Of a stretch of 10,218 bases of DNA, positions 1 to 6,904 are shown in pieces. The stretch's first letter is position 1. Each line of letters starts with the position of its first letter. Below the pieces are notes generated by a model. It saw nothing but the letters and a program-made list of their open reading frames with translations. It ran no database searches and was not told the origin of the DNA. The DNA lies in contig JAUXHH010000047.1 in assembly GCA_030621655.1 (NCBI GenBank), forward strand, positions 1 to 10,218, written 5' to 3'. The position numbers were made by a program, and so were the translations under genes. The stretch is from Desulfobacterales bacterium (lineage in GTDB: Bacteria > Desulfobacterota > Desulfobulbia > Desulfobulbales > BM004).

Positions 1-1
1 G

Positions 2-283
2 ATAGGCTTATTGCTTGGGACTGCCAAAGCATTCTTCGTACTTGACCGTTTAGCCCGGAAAAATATAAAAAGGATTAAGGAGTTTGAGGATAAGATCTGT
101 TTCGGTTCTGTGTATTCCCTGAAAACATGGGTTATGGTGGCCGGAATGATTGCCCTGGGCAGGTTTTTAAGAACTACGGTGCTTCTTGGTGAGGTTATCG
201 GATTGATATATACGGCTGTCGGTTGGGCCCTTATGCTCGCAAGCAGGCTGATGTGGATCGAGTGGAACAGGACTTCAAAATGA
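2..283 (+). CDS. Small membrane protein, C-terminal part (5' end cut by window edge)
   Basis: The frame is open to the left edge, so the gene probably starts upstream; an internal TTG at 11 is an unlikely start because hydrophobic residues continue before it. The visible part is about 93 residues. It begins with the end of a hydrophobic stretch (IGLLLGTAKAFFVL), followed by a basic charged loop (RLARKNIKRIKEFEDK), and then two hydrophobic segments that look like transmembrane helices, around WVMVAGMIALGRFL and VIGLIYTAVGWALMLASRL. It ends in a short charged tail. The product is therefore probably an inner-membrane protein with about three helices. I do not recognise a named family and give no function. 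Its TGA stop overlaps the ATG of alr in ATGA (280-283), so the two genes are probably cotranscribed and translationally coupled. Coding is well supported by the coupling and residue composition. Confidence 0.72.
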   Translation: MGLLLGTAKAFFVLDRLARKNIKRIKEFEDKICFGSVYSLKTWVMVAGMIALGRFLRTTVLLGEVIGLIYTAVGWALMLASRLMWIEWNRTSK

Positions 284-1422
284 CCCAACCCCTTTCTTTC
301 AACCGGGTTGAGATAGATATCTCTGCCCTGCAGGCCAACTTTCAAGGTATCCAGAAGACGGTTGGACCGCAGATAAAGATTATGGCCGTGGTAAAGTCCG
401 ATGCTTATGGGCATGGTCTGATTGAGTGCGCCCAGGCACTTTATAGTGCAGGTGCCAGGACATTCGGGGTGGCTGAAGTCTGGGAAGGGATAAAGCTTCG
501 CAGAGCAGGTTTAAAGGGTGATATAGTTGTTCTGCTTGGAGGTTCCCCGGAATCATATGAGGCTGTTATCAGGCATGAATTAACACCTGTAGTCTTTGAT
601 GTTGAGTTTCTTGCCGGACTCTCGGACGAAGCAGCCAGGATGAAAACTGAGGTAAAGGTTCACCTCAAGGTTGATGTGGGCATGGGGAGAATTGGTGTCA
701 TGCCGAATGAGGTGGAATCGTATGTCTCCCTGATAAAACGCTTGCCTGGCATATCATTGTCCGGGATGCTGAGTCATTTTCCGGGAGCGGACGAAATAGA
801 TTCATTGCAGACGACGCACGAACAATTGTCATATTTCAAGAATGTTCTGGCAGACCTGAAATCGAAAGAATCCGGTAAAGTTGTTTCACATATTGCCAAC
901 TCTGCCGCCCTTATCTATTTCCCTAAATCCCATTTGAATATGGTGCGGCCGGGTATCAGTCTGTACGGATATTATCCGGATGGTTCCGCATCCAGAGCAA
1001 AGATTGCTGTACCCGTACTTGAATTACAGCCGGTGATGAGTTTTAAGACCCGGATAATCCAGGTAAAAGATTTAGGTCCGGGATACGGCATCAGCTATGG
1101 ACATACCTTTGTAACTCGCCGCAAGAGCAGGATCGCAGTATTGCCGGTTGGGTATGCCGACGGGTATCTGAGAAAGCTTTCGAATAAGGCGCAGGTTTTG
1201 ATCGGTGGTAGACGGGCACCTGTTTGTGGCAGGGTCTGCATGAATGCTACCCTGGTTGACATCACTGATCTGCCACCGGTTCACACCGGAGATGAAGTCG
1301 TTTTATTAGGACAGCAGGGTGATGAAAAAATTACTGCAGATGAGATGGCGCAATGGATGGAGACCATCAGTTATGAGGTACTCTGTTTGTTTGGGAGTTT
1401 TAACGAGCGGGTTTATACATGA
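280..1422 (+). CDS. alr: Alanine racemase, PLP-dependent
   Basis: Interconverts L- and D-alanine in the cytoplasm, supplying D-alanine for peptidoglycan. The protein is 380 residues, normal for the family. The N-terminal TIM-barrel part holds the PLP-lysine motif VVKSDAYGHG, with Lys39 expected to form the Schiff base. Arg223 in MVRPGISLYGY fits the arginine that contacts the pyridine nitrogen. The second catalytic base is Tyr273 in GYGISYGHTF, at the start of the C-terminal beta domain, which continues with PVGYADGY and GRVCMN. The frame is open back to an ATG at 223, but that start would overlap the upstream gene by about 60 bases. The ATG at 280 gives the usual N-terminus and an ATGA overlap, so I chose it. 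The ribosome site is weak (CAGGA about 7 bases upstream), consistent with coupled translation. One variation: Asn322 follows Met321 where many alanine racemases have Asp. Confidence 0.96.
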   Translation: MTQPLSFNRVEIDISALQANFQGIQKTVGPQIKIMAVVKSDAYGHGLIECAQALYSAGARTFGVAEVWEGIKLRRAGLKGDIVVLLGGSPESYEAVIRHELTPVVFDVEFLAGLSDEAARMKTEVKVHLKVDVGMGRIGVMPNEVESYVSLIKRLPGISLSGMLSHFPGADEIDSLQTTHEQLSYFKNVLADLKSKESGKVVSHIANSAALIYFPKSHLNMVRPGISLYGYYPDGSASRAKIAVPVLELQPVMSFKTRIIQVKDLGPGYGISYGHTFVTRRKSRIAVLPVGYADGYLRKLSNKAQVLIGGRRAPVCGRVCMNATLVDITDLPPVHTGDEVVLLGQQGDEKITADEMAQWMETISYEVLCLFGSFNERVYT

Positions 1423-1567
1423 GATCGAGCCACGGGCCGTATCCCAATTTCTGCGTCATCACTTGTCCCGCATACTTGATGTATAGCTGAACAGGTTCTT
1501 CCTTGAACTGGAATACATCCGATGGCTCTTGAGGTTGGGTATTTTTTATTAATAAAGAATAAAACAT
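1400..1567 (-). other. Unrecognised 55-codon minus-strand ORF or dispersed-repeat fragment
   Basis: Read on the minus strand, an ATG at 1567-1565 opens a frame that stops with TAA at 1402-1400, overlapping the last 23 bases of alr tail to tail. After a hydrophobic start (MFYSLLIK) of low-complexity AT-rich DNA, the residues look like ordinary protein: FQFKEEPVQLYIKYAG and LGYGPWLDLMYKPAR. No Shine-Dalgarno sequence precedes the ATG, which makes translation from it doubtful. The other two minus frames are also open over most of 1430-1550; one of them ends in YTSSMRDK followed by TGA. Composition changes sharply near 1540, from balanced to AT-rich. A remnant of a longer gene, or a copy of a dispersed element, fits as well as a real small gene. 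I do not recognise a function. Confidence 0.3.
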
Positions 1568-1585
1568 AAAAAAGGATTACAGATT

Positions 1586-1614
1586 TTTTCATTATATTTC
1601 TGTAAAGATATACT
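1586..1614 (+). promoter_or_regulatory. Candidate sigma70 promoter for argS, giving a very short leader
   Basis: TTTTCA (1586-1591, four of six matches to TTGACA) is followed after 17 bases by TATACT (1609-1614, five of six matches to TATAAT), inside an AT-rich stretch. Transcription would start near 1620-1622, only a few bases before the argS ATG at 1624. No Shine-Dalgarno sequence is seen in front of argS. AT-rich DNA produces such matches by chance, so confidence is limited. Confidence 0.33.
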
Positions 1615-1623
1615 TAAAGACTG

Positions 1624-3282
1624 ATGATAAAAGAACAAATACAAAAAATTCTGGACAGCTGTTTTATTGAAGGTGTTAAGCAGGAGTTGTGGTCCGATGG
1701 AGCGGCCGGATCCTATACTGTTGAGCTTCCCAAGCATGCCTCCCAGGGTGATTATTCCACCAACATGGCCATGATCATGGCAGGCAGGGAAAAGAAGAAC
1801 CCCCGTGAGCTGGCCGCCCAGCTTACCGCGAAGCTGTCTGAACATACTGAGTTGTTTGATAAGGTTGAGATTGCCGGACCCGGATTTGTCAACTTTTTTG
1901 TCCGGGATGATGTCTGGCAGTCGGTCATTAAACCAGTCTGTGATCAGGCATATACGTATGGTTCTTCTGAGATAGGGCAGAATAAAAAGGTGCTGGTTGA
2001 GTTTGTCAGTGCTAATCCCACCGGTCCTCTTTCCATCGGCCACGGACGCCAGGCTGTTCTGGGAGATTCCATTGCCAGGCTGCTGGAAGCCACAGGCCAT
2101 GACGTTACAAGGGAATACTATTATAATGATGCAGGCCGGCAAATGCGGGTTTTGGGGCAATCCACCAGGGCCCGTTATATGGAAATCCTGGGACTTGAGA
2201 GTGATTTTCCGGAGGACGGATACCAGGGAGAATACATTTATGATATTGCCAGAAAACTGGTGGCTGAAAAGGGAGACTCCCTCAAAGATACTGAAGATGT
2301 AGTTCCTTTCAAAGAAAGAGCCGAACAGGAGATATTTGCGAATATTACGGACACACTTGCACGCCTCGACATTAAATTTGATTCCTATTACAACGAGCAC
2401 TCCCTTTACGAAAAAGGACTCGTTGATGACGTGGTTGTTAATCTTCGCGAAAAGGGTCTTGTCTATGACCTTGATGGGGCGGTGTGGTTCAAGACCACGG
2501 AATTTGGCCAGGAGAAAGATCGTGTCATCATTAAAAGCACAGGTGAACCAACGTACAGACTGCCTGATATCGCCTATCACAGGGAGAAATTAAGGCGGGG
2601 GTTTGACTGGTTGGTAAATATCTTCGGTTCAGATCATATTGCCACGGTGCCGGACGTCCTCGCCGGCATCAGGGCTCTTGGCTATGATGATTCAAAGGTG
2701 ACTGTGGTTCTCCATCAGTTTGTTACCCTTACCCGTGAAGGGAAACAGGTAAAAATGTCAACCAGGAAGGCCAATTTTATCACGGTGGATGAACTTTTCG
2801 ACGAGGTGGGGCCGGATGTAATCAGGTTTTTCTTTTTGATGCGCAAGGCGGACAGTCAACTTGAGTTTGATCTTGATCTGGCCACCAGGGAAAGCCAGGA
2901 GAACCCGGTATTTTATGTCCAATATGCCAATGCCCGCCTGCGCAGTATCCAGAAGAAGGCGGTGGAAAAAAATATTACAAGGATCCCTCTGGAAAAAGCA
3001 TCCCTGGATAAACTGACGCTTCCCGAGGAGATGAATATGCTCAAGGCCCTTGCAGCATTCCCTGAATTAGTTGAAAGCGCTGCCCTTGACCTATCACCAC
3101 ATAGGATTATCTTTTTCCTCATGGATCTGGCAGGCCAGTTTCACAGTTACTATAACAGGCACCTTGTTATTTCTGATGACCCGGAACTTACCCAGGCCAG
3201 GTTATGGCTTGCTGAGTCACTTCGCATAGTTTTCCATAACGGTTTGCGTTTAGTCGGTCTTTCCGCGCCTGAATCGATGTAG
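1624..3282 (+). CDS. argS: Arginyl-tRNA synthetase, class Ia
   Basis: Charges tRNA-Arg with arginine in the cytoplasm, using ATP. The 552 residues match the usual 550-580. The N-terminal Add-1 type domain occupies about residues 1-95. The Rossmann catalytic core carries SANPTGPLSIGHGR (129-142), the HIGH-motif region, and the KMSK-type loop KMSTR (377-381). The anticodon-binding DALR domain begins about residue 424 at NPVFYVQYANARLRS and runs to the end, with the expected YNRH segment. The first His of HIGH is Ser137, while the second (His140) is present. The start is fixed by an in-frame TAA at 1615 just upstream, and the first residues (MIKEQIQKIL) are typical. No ribosome-binding site is visible, and a promoter-like -10 lies about 10 bases before the ATG. 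The gene stands in its own transcription unit or follows alr with a 201-base gap. Confidence 0.97.
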   Translation: MIKEQIQKILDSCFIEGVKQELWSDGAAGSYTVELPKHASQGDYSTNMAMIMAGREKKNPRELAAQLTAKLSEHTELFDKVEIAGPGFVNFFVRDDVWQSVIKPVCDQAYTYGSSEIGQNKKVLVEFVSANPTGPLSIGHGRQAVLGDSIARLLEATGHDVTREYYYNDAGRQMRVLGQSTRARYMEILGLESDFPEDGYQGEYIYDIARKLVAEKGDSLKDTEDVVPFKERAEQEIFANITDTLARLDIKFDSYYNEHSLYEKGLVDDVVVNLREKGLVYDLDGAVWFKTTEFGQEKDRVIIKSTGEPTYRLPDIAYHREKLRRGFDWLVNIFGSDHIATVPDVLAGIRALGYDDSKVTVVLHQFVTLTREGKQVKMSTRKANFITVDELFDEVGPDVIRFFFLMRKADSQLEFDLDLATRESQENPVFYVQYANARLRSIQKKAVEKNITRIPLEKASLDKLTLPEEMNMLKALAAFPELVESAALDLSPHRIIFFLMDLAGQFHSYYNRHLVISDDPELTQARLWLAESLRIVFHNGLRLVGLSAPESM

Positions 3283-3288
3283 GGATTT

Positions 3289-3316
3289 AGCTATCAGCAG
3301 TCAGCATTCAGCTTTC
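3289..3316. repeat. Degenerate 7-base tandem repeat, AGCNNTC, four units
   Basis: Starting 7 bases after the argS stop codon, four consecutive heptamers fit AGCNNTC: AGCTATC, AGCAGTC, AGCATTC, AGCTTTC. The array then breaks off at AGG. The sequence GCTATCAGC recurs at 4155-4163, downstream of the GNAT gene. Short heptameric tandem repeats are known from intergenic DNA of various bacteria; no function is assigned here. Confidence 0.75.
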
Positions 3317-3347
3317 AGGAAAAGATAAAAGGCTTCTAGGGGTTAAC

Positions 3348-3375
3348 TTAAAATTTAGCATTTAAAATTTAAAAT
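3348..3375. repeat. Degenerate AT-rich 7-base tandem repeat, TTAAAAT, four units
   Basis: Four heptamers in phase: TTAAAAT, TTAGCAT, TTAAAAT, TTAAAAT. The run ends 7 bases before the GTG of the 50-codon ORF. It differs in sequence from the AGCNNTC array 31 bases to the left but has the same unit length, which suggests both arose by the same slippage or expansion process. Being AT-rich, it could also act as an upstream promoter element, but no -35/-10 pair is clear. Confidence 0.6.
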
Positions 3376-3382
3376 TACAAAA

Positions 3383-3535
3383 GTGGCCAAAAGAAAAAGC
3401 AAGAAGAAGAAGATAAAGTTTGAGCTTACCCTGGGGGGATTATTCGGAGTTGGGTCAGTGTTGTTCTGTATTCTTCTTTGGATGTTTCTTCTGGGTATCT
3501 GGGCCGGTCAGACAGTTCTTCTTCCTCCGGGATAG
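3383..3535 (+). CDS. 50-residue single-pass membrane peptide, possible remnant of an SPOR-type protein
   Basis: A GTG start opens 50 codons ending in TAG. The product begins MAKRKSKKKKIKFELTLGG, a strongly basic cytoplasmic-type N-terminus, followed by one hydrophobic helix (about residues 20-42, LFGVGSVLFCILLWMFLLGIWAG) and a short tail QTVLLPPG. This is the layout of a type II membrane anchor, positive inside. From memory, related Desulfobacterota often carry after argS a protein with a basic N-terminus and one helix like this, leading to a periplasmic SPOR peptidoglycan-binding domain. Here the domain is absent: the frame closes after the anchor. The +1 frame stays open for about 19 more codons to a TAA at 3583-3585 but does not look like SPOR. 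No Shine-Dalgarno is seen. It may be a truncated gene or a real small anchor. Confidence 0.5.
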   Translation: MAKRKSKKKKIKFELTLGGLFGVGSVLFCILLWMFLLGIWAGQTVLLPPG

Positions 3536-3559
3536 TTTCACCGGCAAGAGTCACAGTGC

Positions 3560-3588
3560 TTGACCCTGCTTTGCTCCCGGAGTAAGAT
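3560..3588 (+). promoter_or_regulatory. Candidate sigma70 promoter for the GNAT acetyltransferase gene
   Basis: TTGACC (3560-3565), a 17-base spacer, then TAAGAT (3583-3588): five of six and four of six consensus matches at ideal spacing. The expected start near 3595 would give a leader of about 60 bases before the ATG at 3657. It lies outside the AT-rich stretches, which makes chance less likely. A short inverted repeat ATGGC/GCCAT (around 3587-3599) sits at the predicted start site. Confidence 0.48.
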
Positions 3589-3656
3589 GGCGCCGCCATG
3601 AAGAGTGAAGCTTTTTAAAGTGAATTAGAGACTAATAATACGAGGAATAAGCAGTC

Positions 3657-4133
3657 ATGATACGCAATGCCCGTATGGGTGATATAAAGGAAATTTATAA
3701 TTTGCTGCAGTATTTTGCTGACAAGGATCTGCTTTTGGGGAGATCTTTAAGCTCTTTGTACGACCAGTTAAAAGATTTCAGTGTCTATGTGGAGAAGGTT
3801 GAAGATGATCAGGACCAGGAAAAACTGGTCGGGGTCTGCGCTTTTCACATATGCTGGGATAACCTGGCAGAGATCAGGTCGTTGGCGGTCGCTGAAGGTC
3901 ACCAGGGCAAAGGTGTTGGGCAGCAGCTTGTTGACAAGGCGCTGACAGAGGCTGATTCCTATGGCATAACAAAAGTTTTTACCCTCACGTACCAGCCGGA
4001 ATTTTTCAGGAAGCTTGGTTTTAAGGATATTGATAAGGCCGAGCTGCCGCACAAGGTTTGGAGTGACTGTATCAATTGCTCCAAATTTCCTGACTGCAAT
4101 GAGGAAGCCCTGATTTGGGAAAAAGACGCATAA
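3657..4133 (+). CDS. argA: GNAT N-acetyltransferase, short ArgA (N-acetylglutamate synthase) type
   Basis: A 158-residue single-domain GNAT protein. It probably acetylates glutamate from acetyl-CoA, the first step of arginine synthesis, in the cytoplasm. The acetyl-CoA loop is seen in RSLAVAEGHQGKGVG, with Gln83-Gly-Lys-Gly-Val-Gly88 fitting Q/RxxGxG/A. The segment YQPEFFRKLGF is the usual motif B region. The C-terminal LPHKVWSDCINCSKFPDC, with Cys138, Cys141 and Cys147, is characteristic of the short ArgA-like group (COG1246), which lacks the amino-acid-kinase domain of classical ArgA. The start is ATG at 3657, preceded by GAGGA (3642-3646) at 10 bases. A promoter candidate lies at 3560-3588. 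The presence of argJ 2.8 kb downstream supports an arginine role. Another small-molecule acetyltransferase remains possible, so the gene symbol is tentative. Confidence 0.82.
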   Translation: MIRNARMGDIKEIYNLLQYFADKDLLLGRSLSSLYDQLKDFSVYVEKVEDDQDQEKLVGVCAFHICWDNLAEIRSLAVAEGHQGKGVGQQLVDKALTEADSYGITKVFTLTYQPEFFRKLGFKDIDKAELPHKVWSDCINCSKFPDCNEEALIWEKDA

Positions 4134-4305
4134 CGTTTAGTGGCCTCAGTCTCGGCTATCAGCTGAAGTATTTCCTGTAGACCAATAAAGCATACGTATC
4201 TGAATTTCGCGTTATCAGAAAATATTTTTTTTTAACCCTTTGTTCGTAAAGAGATTTTTTAAAAAAAGACTTGAATAAAGTCATCAGCCCTGGAGTTGTA
4301 ACAGA

Positions 4306-6858
4306 ATGATAGGTTCCGCACTAACAAAAATTTTCGGCAGTAAGAATGAAAGAGTTCTGAAGTTGATTCAGCCGATTGTCGATAGGATAAACAGCTTTGA
4401 GCCCGATATTCAGAAATTGGATGATGCTGGACTGGCAGCAAAGACAGTTGAATTCAGGGAAAGATTTGCCAAGGGAGAATCTTTGGATGATTTATTGCCG
4501 GAGGCGTTTGCTGCAACCCGGGAGGCAGCAAAAAGGGTGATAGGTGAGAGACACTACGACGTACAGCTTATCGGCGGTGTGGTTCTGCACCAGGGCAAGA
4601 TCGCGGAGATGAAGACCGGCGAGGGAAAGACACTCTGCTCAACTCTGGCGGTCTACTTGAATGCCTTATCAGGAAAAGGGGTGCACGTTGTGACGGTCAA
4701 TGATTATCTGGCCAGCCGCGATTCTGAATGGATGGGTGCCATCTACCGTTTTCTGGGTCTCACCACCGGCACTATCGTCCATGGAATGAATGACGAGGAG
4801 CGCCAGGAGGCTTATAACGCCGATGTGACCTACGGCACCAACAATGAGTTCGGTTTTGATTACCTGCGTGATAATATGAAATTTGATATCAAGGATTATT
4901 GTCAGCGGGATTTTAACTTTGCCATAGTTGATGAGGTTGACTCCATCCTCGTCGATGAAGCCAGGACACCTCTTATCATTTCCGGTCCGGCCGATATTTC
5001 AACTGAGCTTTACCATTCAGTGGATAAACTCATTCCCCGTTTTAAAAAGGATGAACATTACAGCCTGGATGAAAAAGCAAGGACTGTATCAATGACCGAG
5101 GAAGGTGTAGCCCTGGGTGAGCAACTGCTCAAGGTGGAAAACCTCTACGACCCCAAGAATATTGAATACCTGCATCACTTAAACCAGGGCCTGAAGGCAC
5201 ATCTCCTGTTCCAGAATGATGTTGACTATCTGGTCAAGGACGGCGAAGTGGTGATCGTTGACGAATTCACCGGCCGCACCATGCCGGGCCGCCGTTACAG
5301 TGACGGCTTGCATCAGGCTCTGGAGGCAAAGGAAGGCGTTAAAGTCGAACAGGAAAATCAGACATTGGCCTCCATTACCTTTCAGAATTATTTCCGTCTT
5401 TATGAAAAGCTTGCTGGCATGACAGGTACGGCAGATACAGAAGCTGCAGAATTTAAGAAAATTTATAACCTTGATGTGGTTATAATCCCGACCCATAAAA
5501 ATATGATCCGTGACGACTTCCCGGATTTTATTTACAAGAATATTCCGGCCAAATACAAGGCTGTCGTCCGTGAGATTGAAGAGCTTCATAAAAAGGGACA
5601 GCCGGTGCTGGTCGGTACTATTTCTATAGATGTCTCTGAAAAGATATCCAATATGCTCAAGAAAAAAGGTGTCAAGCATTCTGTGCTCAATGCAAAGCAT
5701 CACGAGAAAGAAGCAGAAATTATTGCAGAAGCAGGCCAGAAGGGCAGGGTCACTATTGCCACCAATATGGCAGGTCGGGGCACTGATATCAAACTTGGCG
5801 AAGGGGTGGCGGATATTGGCGGTCTGCATATTTTAGGCACCAGCCGTCATGAGTCGAGGCGGATTGACAACCAACTCCGTGGACGTTCAGGAAGGCAGGG
5901 GGACCATGGTTCTTCACGTTTTTATCTTTCTCTGGAAGATGATTTGCTGCGAATTTTTGGTTCAGACAGAATTTCCGGCGTGCTGGATAAGCTTGGCATG
6001 GATGAGGATGATCCGATTGAGCACAACATGATCAGCAAGGCCATTGAAAACGCCCAGAAAAAAGTAGAAGGCCATAACTTTGATATTCGTAAACATCTGC
6101 TTGAATATGATGATGTCATGAACAAGCAGAGGGAAGTTATCTACCAGCAGCGACGCGAAGTTCTTGACAGTAAGGATATAAAGCCGGTCATAGAAGATTT
6201 ACTCGCTGAAGAGATGGACTCTATAGCCGCAGAATTTGTTGAACAGAAAATATTGTCTGAGGATTGGGACTGGCAGGGTATCAATGAGCTTCTACAGGGC
6301 ATCATTGGTGTTGCACCAGAATGGGATGAAGCGGACAAACAGGATCTGGACCGCGATAGGTTTGTGGATAAGTTGAAGCAAATTGCCCAGCGCGCCTATG
6401 AGGAGCAGGAAGAGAGGATCGGTGTTGAAGGCATGCGTTATCTTGAACGGGTTATTTTTCTGCAGATGGTTGATACCTATTGGAAAGAACATCTCCTGAA
6501 TATGGATCATCTGAAGGAGGGCATCGGTTTGCGCGGCTATGGCCAGAAAAACCCTTTGAATGAATATAAGCGTGAAGGTTTTGAAATGTTTGCCGTCATG
6601 ATTGAAACAGTGAAACATAAAACATTGTCGACCCTTTTTAAAATAAAGATTGCCAGTGAGGAAGAAGTTGATCGAGAGGCTCTGGAGAAAAGAAAACGGC
6701 AGCAGAGCGAGATGCGTTTGAGCCGGGGTGGTGGTGAAGGATCTGGAGAAGCCCAGCAGCAGCCCATGAAAAGGGAAGGCGAGAAGATAGGCCGTAACAG
6801 TCCGTGTCCCTGCGGGAGTGGCAAGAAGTATAAAAAATGCCACGGCAGGCTCAAATAG
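4306..6858 (+). CDS. secA: Preprotein translocase ATPase SecA
   Basis: Motor ATPase that drives unfolded preproteins through SecYEG. It shuttles between cytoplasm and membrane. The 850 residues fit a full-length SecA. NBD1 holds Walker A MKTGEGKT (102-109) and Walker B DEVD (209-212). The preprotein cross-linking region follows (about 220-370). NBD2 includes the TNMAGRGTDIKLG segment and the arginine-finger-type HESRRIDNQLRGRSGRQGD. The helical scaffold and wing domains follow, with YWKEHLLNMDHLKEGIGLRGYGQKNP split across two conserved stretches. After a low-complexity linker (roughly 795-825) comes the zinc tail NSPCPCGSGKKYKKCHG, with Cys834, Cys836, Cys845 and His846, which in other bacteria binds SecB and lipids. 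The start is ATG at 4306 with GGAG (4292-4295) 10 bases upstream. No SecM-like regulator is seen before it: the 172-base spacer has no convincing ORF. Confidence 0.98.
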   Translation: MIGSALTKIFGSKNERVLKLIQPIVDRINSFEPDIQKLDDAGLAAKTVEFRERFAKGESLDDLLPEAFAATREAAKRVIGERHYDVQLIGGVVLHQGKIAEMKTGEGKTLCSTLAVYLNALSGKGVHVVTVNDYLASRDSEWMGAIYRFLGLTTGTIVHGMNDEERQEAYNADVTYGTNNEFGFDYLRDNMKFDIKDYCQRDFNFAIVDEVDSILVDEARTPLIISGPADISTELYHSVDKLIPRFKKDEHYSLDEKARTVSMTEEGVALGEQLLKVENLYDPKNIEYLHHLNQGLKAHLLFQNDVDYLVKDGEVVIVDEFTGRTMPGRRYSDGLHQALEAKEGVKVEQENQTLASITFQNYFRLYEKLAGMTGTADTEAAEFKKIYNLDVVIIPTHKNMIRDDFPDFIYKNIPAKYKAVVREIEELHKKGQPVLVGTISIDVSEKISNMLKKKGVKHSVLNAKHHEKEAEIIAEAGQKGRVTIATNMAGRGTDIKLGEGVADIGGLHILGTSRHESRRIDNQLRGRSGRQGDHGSSRFYLSLEDDLLRIFGSDRISGVLDKLGMDEDDPIEHNMISKAIENAQKKVEGHNFDIRKHLLEYDDVMNKQREVIYQQRREVLDSKDIKPVIEDLLAEEMDSIAAEFVEQKILSEDWDWQGINELLQGIIGVAPEWDEADKQDLDRDRFVDKLKQIAQRAYEEQEERIGVEGMRYLERVIFLQMVDTYWKEHLLNMDHLKEGIGLRGYGQKNPLNEYKREGFEMFAVMIETVKHKTLSTLFKIKIASEEEVDREALEKRKRQQSEMRLSRGGGEGSGEAQQQPMKREGEKIGRNSPCPCGSGKKYKKCHGRLK

Positions 6859-6904
6859 TTTCTTACAATTATTTTTTCTCTAAAATAGAATCAGGTCATT
6901 AAAA

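Noticed and set aside
223..279. Longer alr start at ATG 223
   Set aside because: It would overlap the upstream membrane-protein gene by about 60 bases and adds residues not seen in alanine racemases; the ATG at 280 gives the normal N-terminus and an ATGA overlap.
1549..2580. 343-codon minus-strand ORF opposite argS
   Set aside because: It lies antisense to a clearly conserved argS, has no recognisable motif or plausible domain order, and is explained by the codon pattern of the sense gene.
3535..3585. Frameshifted continuation of the 50-codon ORF
   Set aside because: The +1 frame stays open for only about 19 codons and the residues do not resemble an SPOR domain, so a single frameshift does not restore a known protein.
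4222..4272. T and A runs before secA as an intrinsic terminator or regulatory stem
   Set aside because: The runs can pair with each other (TTTTTTAAAAAA) but there is no GC stem before the T run; this is simple AT-rich DNA.
4134..4305. SecM-like arrest peptide or other leader gene upstream of secA
   Set aside because: No ORF with a ribosome site, signal peptide or arrest-like end is present in the spacer.
5179..5829. 216-codon minus-strand ORF opposite secA
   Set aside because: It lies wholly antisense to conserved SecA coding sequence, and its translation has no recognisable motif.
6292..6843. 183-codon minus-strand ORF opposite the secA 3' end
   Set aside because: Antisense to the conserved SecA C-terminal domain and zinc tail; no family features and a second overlapping frame is open in the same place.
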